Below, piece after piece: positions 1 through 6,024 of a stretch of DNA of 6,024 nt; within the stretch, counting starts at the first letter, position 1, and each line of letters begins with the position of its first letter. Below the pieces are notes generated by a model. It was not told where the DNA came from. It saw only the letters and a program-made list of their open reading frames with translations, and ran no database searches. Where the stretch lies: NCBI GenBank assembly GCA_001804025.1, contig MHFC01000137.1, forward strand, positions 12,030 through 18,053, in the 5' to 3' direction. The position numbers and the translations under genes were made by a program. Origin of the DNA: Omnitrophica bacterium GWA2_52_8 (GTDB lineage: Bacteria > Omnitrophota > Omnitrophia > Omnitrophales > Aquincolibacteriaceae).

Positions 1-577
1 TGAGGCCTTCGGGACGGATCAATCCGAGGAGCGCCGGAGAAAACGGCGGCAGGCCGGTCGCGGTCTGATTTTCGATGATGTAACTGCCGTTACGCGGATC
101 GGCCGCATTCTCGGGATTAAAGTAAACCCCCGTGACATAAAACGAAGGATAATCGACCGCGCACGACAATTCATCCACGCAGAATTCTTCGACGGTGACA
201 CGTTTTAACCGTTCGGCGGTTTCGGTGTCCGGGACCCGGGGCCCGCGGGCATAAGACGTGGTTCTGCGGTATTGAATGTAGCCGTTGTTCAGCTGGGGGC
301 AATTCGGGTTAAAATCCGCACAGGCGGAATATTCGATAATATTATACCCCTGCGCCCCGACAAAACCGGAACTTGTAAATTCACTGATCGGCGCGCCGAT
401 CGAAAGCACGACCAGTCCGTCATTATTAAATTCCATGTAGCGCACATTGTCGACCCCGTCGCCCGAAAAAAACACGGTGCAGCCGCTGTCGTTACAAACA
501 CCGTCAAACGGTTCGCCCGCAGGCGACAGCGGCACCGGCCAGCCTGCGGCGTCCGTGGAATAAGCAGCATAAGATGC
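1..577 (-). other. Unrecognised cysteine-loop segment at the C-terminal side of the fragment
   Basis: Residues 1816-2007 lie beyond the last YD-like segment. They contain three short cysteine loops, C1843/C1848 (479-496), C1901/C1908 (299-322) and C1948/C1954 (161-181), separated by Tyr/Phe/Asn-rich beta-like stretches. A seven-A run at 466-472 (TTTTTTT in the coding strand) is read in frame as part of V-F-F-S-G. Asn-Gly turns and a Pro-rich tail (GLPPFSPALLG) occur before the left edge. I recognise no toxin, protease or anchor domain, and the coding sequence continues off the window. Confidence 0.5.
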
Positions 578-3500
578 TTCCTCCGTCGCGCGGCGGCGGC
601 CGTTTACATAATAATTATTGTAAAGTTGAATTCCGCCGTTATATGTGGTTTGCGCAATAACCGTTCCGTTGTGCTGGACGTCGTACCACACCCTGCGCAA
701 CGCCGGCAGACCGGCATCTTCCCTCGCCTCTTCCACGATTTCGTGATAAATCAGGCGGCCGTTCAAGTGCCGGACATTCTCATAACGGATATTATTGCCA
801 AGCTCGTCGGTATAGAAAACCCGCTGTCCCGAGAAGGGATCCAGAACCGTGCGGCTTACGTTCGGCGGCCCAATCCAGTTTTTGATTTCGTTATAGGCGA
901 CGATGCGGCCGTGCAAATATTCATTCTGGCGCGACGTCGTCCGGCCGTACTGGTCGGTGTACTGGGTAATATTGCCGGAATCATCAAATTTAAGATGGGA
1001 CGCAAGATTGATCGTCGTGTTTCCGGTCGGGTCGGGTAAAGCCGGCGCAATCTCGATAATCGAACGTTCACTCAGGTAACGGCCGGCATAGACTTCTGAA
1101 ATATTGCTGACGACGCCCCACGTATCGACTTCTTTCGTCGTGCTTCCGGTCGGCAGATTAAACGTCTGGGACGTCTGGCCGAGATCATTGGTCGCCCACG
1201 TAATAACCGGCGTTCCGTACACCGGATCCAGGCTGCGTGTGAAACTGGTCACGGCACCGAAGGCGCTGACGGACTGGGTCGTAAACCCGCGCGCATCAAG
1301 CGACGTTTGGCTGGTTTGGTCGAAATCCTGATTTTCCGCGATCTGTTTGCTGATAAGACCGGTACTCCGCCCGTCCTTCATATGAAACTCGTAGGAATGC
1401 TTGTTGCTCATCGTATCCCCGACCGAGAAGCCGTATTGCGCCTCCTGGGCGGCGGTGCCGAGATTAAAATCAAATTGATTCCGGTCCAAGTCCTGCAGTC
1501 TTTTTTGCTCACTTTGGACCACGCGCCCGTTTTCATCCATGTCCTCGATAAAGGCATCGCCGGAATCACCGTAATCACTCACGCGCAGGACGCGGCCGGT
1601 CCTTCCCACCTTATTGATATCGTAGTTGAAGTAAGTCGTATCCCCGAAAGTGTCACGGACCTTCTTCACGAGTCCGGTCTCGACATCCATATACTGGACC
1701 GTCCCGCGGAAACGGTTGGCCGGGTCAAGCGTCGCGTCGCAATTTGAACTTCCGTCATCGGGACAGAATTTGTCCCGGAAATCCAGGAGATGAACTTCGG
1801 TCACACGGTTAAAAGCATCTTTCACATATGTGTAATCCGTCGCATTGCCGAACCGGTCGAAGGTTTGAATCAATTCGCGTTTGTTGTTGAGCACCTGCGT
1901 CGACCCGATACGCCCTGCCAGGTCCTCATCCTGCCAGCGCCAAAAGGTGTTCATGTCGGTCAGCCCCTGGTGTGTGAACCAGTCGATCGTGCCGAGATTC
2001 TGATCCTCGAATGTTTCCGTTGTATCCACTCCGGAGGATTCAAGTTCTTCGACATCGACCCAGGTCAGTGTCACGAGATTGGTTTTTTCCAGCATGCCCG
2101 TCGTTTCATTAAAATCCCTCTTTGTCACAAGGTAGGTGCTGTTGCCGTAACGGTCTTTTGTCTTAAACGCATCCCCGTTGATCAAATGCTCCGTTTCCAC
2201 CGTATGTTCCATGTCAAAATTGGAATCCGTATTGACGCCGTCTTTCGCGCCTAAAAATCCGGCGGCATCGAAGGTCAGGCCGACCCTGGCAAGATAGGCC
2301 GGCATCAAATCCCCCGCGTATTTTCCCCGGGTCTCGATCGTTTTGGCCAGGTTGCCGTCCCCGCGATAGGTATAGTCAAAGGCCGTCGCCGTGCCGTTCT
2401 GGTTCGCAGAGGCCGCGGCCCGGCCGAGATCATCCTGCGCCGTAACGTTCTCGACCACTCCCCAATTTGTGATCGTTGAGGACGTGATAAACCCGTCCGC
2501 GCCGGGCGTAAGCGTGGAACCTTCGCCCGTCTGCCTGGCTGTTGAGGGCGTGCCAAACCCGCCGGCGCTTGTCGTCAGCGTATACCCTTCGCCCGCATGT
2601 CCGGCTTTGGTGCTGACCACCACGGTCGATTTAATCTGCCCGTTTTCAGTGTCCCGTTCACGCTTGAAAATCTGGGCCGAGCCGAAATTGGTGGTCACAA
2701 CCTCGATTTCGCCGCGCACGTTGTAAAAATAACTGTCCACACGCCCGTCCGGATTGGTGACTTTTTCCACAAGGTCCACCGGGGCCCCGAAGACCCTTTT
2801 CTGGGGCTGAAAATATTGCGAGACCGCACCGTCCGTGCTCCTCGTCTCGGTTACGGCACAGAGCGGAGAGGCGGCACAGTCGTAGGTATAATCGATCCGG
2901 ATGCCGTTGGCTTGCAGAATGTGGTCCACCAGGTCCTGCCGGGCATTGTTCGGCGAAACTTTGTAGTGAATTTCCGATTTGTCCTGCTGGACGACTTTAT
3001 CGATGTTCTTCCACGGATTGTTCCCGATCTGTTTATAAAAAGTCCGGGCATATCCGATGATGCGTGTGACCGCATTGTTTTCCCATAGGAACGTCGTCTG
3101 GAAATTCACGCGGTCGTCTTGATGTTTGCCTTCATGGCGGCTGATTGTCATGCGGTTGGCCTGGACCGTTTCGATATAATTAATGCCGCATTCCGCGTAC
3201 CGGCAGGCTGCATCATCCCCTTCAAAATCCAGCGTCTCCGCGGTCCCATCTCCGTCTAAGTCAATCGAAGACCGTTCCCCGGAAAAGTACTGGTCCCCGT
3301 AGAAATACCGGGATTGCGTGACCTGCTTAAACGGCCCGCCTTCGGTAATTTTTTCATAAACCGTTACCTGACGCAGCCGGCCCATTTGCGTGTCTTGAAT
3401 GATCGATTGCAGGTAAGGGTCGGCGTCATTGAACGTATCATCCTTGTACCGCGCAATCAGAAAGACCTTTCCGGTCGGTACGTTGTCGGCATCGGCTTCT

Positions 3501-6024
3501 TCCATCTGCCGTGAGAATTGCGTGCGGTTGGTAACGGCAAAGTTGTCGGATAACTCGGCATACAGTTTCAACCAGCGGCCACTCGCCGTTGCGGTGCCGG
3601 CGGGGTGCGAGGTGCCGAAATCCTCAATGCGTTTTGAATACGACAACCCTGTCGTGCCGGAAAATGATTTGTCCGTAAATCCGTCGATGATAAAGGTTGT
3701 GCGGGAATCCTCGTCAAAATGCTGAAGCGCATGGCGGCTTCCGCCCCAGGCGGTGAAATCGGACTTTAAAAAGCTGTTCTGCTCAATCCACGTTCCGGTG
3801 ATCCCTCCGTGCGCGGCTTGGAATCGGCGGACCTGCTCGTCATACTGTTCGGACCCCGAGATATCGGCGCCATTTTGAACCACCCAGGTTTTCGTCCGGA
3901 CCTGATTTCCGTCCGCATAGAGGTCAAGTTGCACGGCATGTGCCGCCAAAATATGCCCGGGATCCCCGAAATGTTTCCGGTAGGTAAAAATCTCGACAGC
4001 GGCCTCGTCGGTCGCAAGACCGGCGTCAAGTCCCGCAGCATCTGCCAGCTGCAGCCGTTCACTATAGCTGACCGCATCGGTCACGGGATCTTTGGCCTCG
4101 ATTCGCGTCTGCTTTCGGTCGCGGCTCGAAACTTGGTAGGCCTCCGACTGAATCGTCCGGTCCGTTTTATCGAATCCGTCGCGGGAGGCTTCGATATAGA
4201 GATAAGCCGGTTTTTGCCAGGCGGCATCATTCATATCCGGACCCAGGAGCGCCGTCTCAAGACTGACACCGGCGAAGCCTAGATGCGAACCCTGGCGTTC
4301 GATCTGCCGCGTAAAAGAAATATCTCCGGATCCGGCTTCGCGGCACTCGCTGCGCGTCTCCCCCTGGTCGGCAGAACTGATCTGGTGGCATTCGGAAACA
4401 ATTTTTCTCGGAGATGCCGTAAAGACGTTCTTGGAGGTTTCGACGAGAAAATAATCCTGGCTCTTCCATTTTGAATCGTCCTTGTCACTTCCAAGCAGGA
4501 CGACTTCCAAAGCTCCTCCGCTGAAGGAAGTGTCCGTCCCTTTCTTCAGAACCCGCCGGACATAGGTCACGGCACCCGTATTCGGATCCCAGGTTTCTGA
4601 TCGCGTTTCACTTTCATCTTTGGCCGATATCTGATGCGAGATCGATTCAACAACCCGGCTTGAGACGCCGAAATGATCGAGCGACGTTTCAATCCGCAGC
4701 AAGTCCTGAAATTTCCAGAGATCGCCCCCCTGTTCCGCTGCGGTCAACAGGACATCCATCGCAAGATCGGCGTTGTTGAAGCTTTGGGCCTGAGTTTTAT
4801 CCAGCCGTTTCTGTTCCAGATAAGATTGTTTTCCGGCCTGTACCGCGCCGTCGATCACACGCTCCTGACGGATCCGGACGACATCGCCCGATGTCTCCAA
4901 GGCCGCCTGATACGCCAAGGCCAGGAGTTTTTGCGTTTCATTGAAAGCTTTGTCAAAAGTCTTGCTCCGTGTCAAATCCTGACTCGAAGGGGCAGTTCCC
5001 AATAACTCGCTGCGAATGTCGGCATCAAGGATAACGGCCTGCTCGACATAGGTCCGCTTATTGTCAATCACCTGCCCGCCGATCACTTTTTCCTGGCGGA
5101 TATGAACAACATCTCCGGAAGCATCCATCGCAAGCTGATAGATCCGGCCGATCAGTTTTATCGACGGATTGTTGAAGGCTTTGTCATGCGTGCTGATTCT
5201 CATCAAATCTTCGTCAGTCGCAGCGGAACCGGCCAACTCGCTGCGGATCGCAGCATCGATGAAACGCTCCTGCTGGACGTACTGCTGGGCGCCGGGGACG
5301 ATCCTGCCGCCAATCACGGTCTCCTGGCGAAGCCGGACGAGGTTACCATCAGCGTCAAGCGGAAGCTGGTAGGCAACAGACAAAAGTGTCTGGCTCGTGT
5401 CATCGAACGGCTTATCATAGGTCAGAACCTTGATGAGGTCCTCTTCCGAAACATCATGACCCAGGAGTTCCGCGCGAATTTCATCATCGGCGGAAGTTTC
5501 CTGCTGCAAAAACCGCTCACGGCCGGCAATAACATCCCCCTGAATGACCCTCTCCTGGCGGATGCGGACAAGATCACCGGATGCATCCATGGCAAGCTGC
5601 AGGGCGCGCGAACTCATTTTGCGAGACGCATCGTTAAATGCCTTGTCATAAGTCGTCACTTGGATCAAGTCCTCCGTTGATGTCTGTCCCTGTTCCAGCT
5701 GGCGCCGCAGGGCTTCATCAAATATCTTGCGCTGTTCAACATAGCTTTGTTTTCCCGCAACCAGTGCTCCGTTTTCGATTTTTTCCTGCCGCATACGGAC
5801 TACTTCTCCGGCCCCATCGAGGGCCAGCTGGTAAACCCGGGACGTAAGCCGCTGCTCCTGAAGGTGGAAGGCCCTGTCAAAGCTGTTGATCTGAATCAAA
5901 TCTTCGGCCGAGGAATCGGAACCGAGGAGCTCCTCGCGTATTGTTTGATCAACAATTTTTACCTGCTCAAGATAGCGTTGTTTTCCTGAAATCACCTGTC
6001 CGCCAATAACTTTTTCCTGGCGAA
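1..6024 (-). CDS. Giant repeat-rich YD/RHS-like surface or secreted protein, internal fragment open at both ends
   Basis: One frame stays open across the window: 2,007 complete codons, from the codon ending at 6022 to the one beginning at 2, with no TAA, TAG or TGA. No start, ribosome binding site, signal peptide or stop is visible. In order the protein has 77-residue tandem repeats (residues 1-409), a related 83-residue repeat (422-670), a polar beta-rich stretch with a DxDxDG loop (731-1044), diverged YD/RHS-like segments (1085-1815) and a cysteine-loop segment (1816-2007). I see no hydrophobic membrane span. All 14 cysteines form local pairs, as expected of an exported protein with disulfides. 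YD/RHS proteins are known to form beta-shells around toxins or to act as adhesins; which applies here cannot be told. The canonical RHS core and any C-terminal toxin are absent and could lie beyond the left edge. Coding status is near certain; the family is moderately supported and the function unknown. Confidence 0.95.
578..2770 (-). other. Diverged YD/RHS-like repeat region
   Basis: Residues 1085-1815 hold recurring segments of the YD/RHS type: a D-x-x-G-[NR] turn, T-x-Y-x-Y strands, then G-R and a hydrophobic strand. Clear examples are at 2690-2770 (NPDGRVDSYFYNVRG), 2324-2434 (GTATAFDYTYRGDGN), 2072-2158 (DRYGNSTYLV), 1781-1876 (DRFGNATDYTYV), 1568-1660 (DTFGDTTYFNYD), 1205-1300 (DARGFTTQSV), 884-991 (DQYGRTTSRQNEYLHGR) and 737-820 (DELGNNIRYENVRHLNGR). 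Spacing is irregular, roughly 40-110 residues, so this is not the tight repeat of classical RHS shells. YD repeats are known to build beta-sheet shells or fibres outside the cell. No RHS core or autoproteolysis motif is seen before the left edge. Confidence is in the general repeat class, not in a subfamily. Confidence 0.65.
2462..2593 (-). repeat. Two-copy 66-bp (22-residue) tandem duplication
   Basis: Copy one is 2528-2593 and copy two is 2462-2527. Both encode G-E-G-x-T-L-T-x-x-A-x-G-F-x-T-x-S-T. At the DNA level the plus-strand words gttgagg, aacccg and ccttcgcccg recur at the same offset (first word at 2475 and 2541). The length is a multiple of three and the frame is kept. It is Gly/Thr/Ser-rich, lies within the YD-like region, and looks like a local, fairly young slippage or unequal-crossover duplication. 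Confidence 0.8.
3224..3262 (-). other. Calcium-loop-like DxDxDG motif in the protein
   Basis: Residues 921-933 read D-L-D-G-D-G-T-A-E-T-L-D-F. Asp at loop positions 1, 3 and 5, Gly at 6 and an acidic Asp at position 12 fit the EF-hand or thrombospondin-type-3 style of calcium-binding loop found in many secreted bacterial proteins. There is no second loop nearby and no dockerin-like pair. It is followed by another acidic run (E-G-D-D) and by the cysteine pair C940/C945. Calcium binding is inferred from the motif alone. Confidence 0.5.
3290..3466 (-). repeat. Possible highly diverged repeat copy
   Basis: Residues 853-911 show L-I-A-R-Y-K-D-D-T-F-N-D, a glutamine-rich middle, G-R-L-R-Q-V-T-V-Y-E, then E-G-G and finally Y-F-Y-G-D-Q. 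The order resembles T-Y-D-K-A-F-N, Y-Q-L, G-D-V-V-R-I-R-Q-E, V-I-x-G-G and Y-x-E-Q of the tandem units. The match rests on a few residues and spacing only, so this is a tentative call. Confidence 0.33.
3833..4015 (-). repeat. Worn copy of the 77-residue repeat
   Basis: Residues 670-730 keep the order of the upstream unit: A-T-D-E, then I-F-T-Y-R-K-H-F in the place of I-x-T-Y-D-K-A-F. These are followed by A-V-Q-L-D-L-Y-A-D-G-N-Q-V-R matching YQLAMDASGDVVR, and by V-V-Q-N-G-A-D-I-S-G with Y-D-E-Q matching VIGGQVI-x-G with Y-V-E-Q. It sits directly after the third 83-residue copy and overlaps its end by one codon. Alignment by eye is convincing over the second half; a profile comparison would settle the first half. 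Confidence 0.65.
4013..4759 (-). repeat. Three copies of an 83-residue (249-bp) repeat
   Basis: Copies occupy 4511-4759, 4262-4510 and 4013-4261. Landmarks recur at exactly 83 residues without gaps: Trp at 436/519/602, [IV]-E-[TA]-S at 444/527/610, Phe at 451/534/617, Gln at 464/547/630, Asp at 469/552/635, T-R at 473/556/639 and Glu at 476/559/642. An aromatic beta-like strand follows (V-T-Y-V-R-R, I-S-F-T-R-Q, V-S-Y-S-E-R). Copies 2 and 3 open with L-E-x-x-LLG, recalling the ELLG of the 77-residue repeats. The middle copy alone has a cysteine pair (C545 and C560). The copies are much more diverged from each other than the upstream array, which suggests an older duplication. I know no named domain for it. 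Confidence 0.82.
4511..4870 (-). repeat. Chimeric transition unit: head of the 77-residue repeat joined to the body of the 83-residue repeat
   Basis: Residues 385-409 begin exactly like the upstream units (RQERVIDG, then GKQSYLEQ). From about residue 420 the sequence follows the second repeat type, with W436, IETS at 444-447, F451, Q464 and ETR at 472-474. The body can still be aligned loosely to the first type: DLL-x-I-E-T-S-x-D-x-F matches DLI-x-V-x-T-Y-D-K-A-F. This suggests the two repeat types are homologous and that this unit is the junction. A run of six C (4725-4730) lies inside it, but the frame continues with conserved repeat residues on both sides, so no frameshift is needed. Confidence 0.7.
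4796..6022 (-). repeat. Tandem array of 77-residue (231-bp) repeats, five full units plus the head of a sixth
   Basis: Units run 5792-6022, 5561-5791, 5330-5560, 5099-5329 and 4871-5098 (the last is one codon short), then a 25-residue head at 4796-4870. Each starts with RQE followed by a VI-x-G segment and Y-[LV]-[EQ]-Q. A probable helix follows (D-x-x-IR-x-ELLG), then E-D-L-[IM], T-[YF]-D-K-A-F-N, and a likely beta hairpin (YQLAMDASGDVVRI). Fifteen positions are identical in all five units (unit positions 1, 2, 3, 8, 20, 25, 29, 32, 41, 42, 49, 52, 65, 72 and 75). The RQE codons give an 8-base plus-strand mark, tcctggcg, at 5091, 5322, 5553 and 6015, with one mismatch at 4863 and 5784. The segment contains no cysteine. 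I do not recognise a named family. The pattern of D-x-x-G turns and tyrosines suggests a remote relative of YD repeats. The array is cut by the right edge, so the copy number is unknown. Confidence 0.93.

Larger units (their letters stand above)
2891..3832 (-). other. Unrecognised polar, probably beta-rich segment of the giant protein
   Basis: Residues 731-1044 match no family I can name. They are rich in Thr, Asp, Phe, Tyr and Trp (for example W745, W759, W817, W980 and W1004), with alternating polar and hydrophobic residues typical of beta strands in secreted repeat proteins. The stretch includes the tentative worn repeat at 3290-3466, the DxDxDG loop at 3224-3262 and one cysteine pair (C940 and C945). 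It links the two tandem repeat arrays to the YD-like region. No catalytic motif was seen. Confidence 0.5.

Noticed and set aside
466..472. Seven-A run (T7 in the coding strand) as a possible slippage or frameshift site
   Set aside because: The frame is open and shows the same composition and cysteine loops on both sides; no slippery heptamer with a downstream stop or structure is evident.
272..1039. 255-codon plus-strand ORF, with similar long plus-strand ORFs at 1307-1747, 1790-2254, 2597-3088, 3809-4282, 4673-5005 and 5102-5680
   Set aside because: All lie in the plus frame whose triplets coincide with the minus-strand codons, and end only where the real gene uses rare TTA, CTA or TCA codons (for example TTA at 1037-1039). 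The last two also mirror the 83- and 77-residue repeats. They are shadows of the gene's codon choice.
2851..3075. Minus-strand ORFs in other frames (also 289-570, 856-1071, 2305-2556, 3766-4077, 4257-4494)
   Set aside because: They overlap the continuous 2,007-codon frame, are Arg/Pro/Ser-rich in the manner of out-of-frame GC-rich sequence, and show no family motif.
4725..4730. Six-C run as a frameshift explaining the break in the 77-residue array
   Set aside because: The same frame carries conserved repeat residues both before (RQERVIDG) and after (W436, IETS) the run, so the change is a switch of repeat type, not a frame error.
4796..6022. CRISPR array or noncoding tandem repeats
   Set aside because: Period 231 bp, a multiple of three, with protein-level conservation and degenerate third positions; no short identical direct repeats with unique spacers.

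Overview
The whole window lies inside one protein-coding gene on the minus strand. Reading the reverse complement in the frame whose first complete codon ends at base 6022 gives 2,007 consecutive sense codons (6022 down to 2) with no stop. Neither start nor stop is in the window, so the gene is longer than 6 kb and both ends are missing. I see no intergenic DNA, RNA gene, promoter, terminator, mobile element or CRISPR array. Residue numbers below count from the first complete codon at 6022, not from the true N-terminus.

Layout from the N-terminal side (right edge) to the C-terminal side (left edge). (1) Residues 1-409 (4796-6022) are a tandem array of 77-residue repeats: five full units and the head of a sixth, still running when the window ends. 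(2) Residues 422-670 (4013-4759) are three units of a related repeat with an exact 83-residue period. They are followed by increasingly worn copies at 3833-4015 and perhaps 3290-3466. (3) Residues 731-1044 (2891-3832) are polar, aromatic and probably beta-rich, with a DxDxDG calcium-loop-like motif. (4) Residues 1085-1815 (578-2770) carry scattered, diverged YD/RHS-like segments (D-x-x-G-N/R, T-x-Y-x-Y, then G-R), including a 66-bp tandem duplication. (5) Residues 1816-2007 (1-577) are an unrecognised segment with three cysteine-paired loops. All 14 cysteines fall into seven local pairs, which suggests an exported, oxidised protein.

The working picture is one very large, repeat-built surface or secreted protein of the YD/RHS-like type. 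Such proteins serve as toxin-encapsulating shells, adhesins or wall-associated fibres, but no catalytic or toxin domain is visible here and the function is unknown. The moderately high GC, the standard bacterial code (no in-frame TGA) and the giant repeat-rich ORF would fit an uncultured environmental bacterium. Omnitrophota are known for giant genes and are one candidate, but this is only an inference. Long plus-strand ORFs are shadows of the minus-strand gene.
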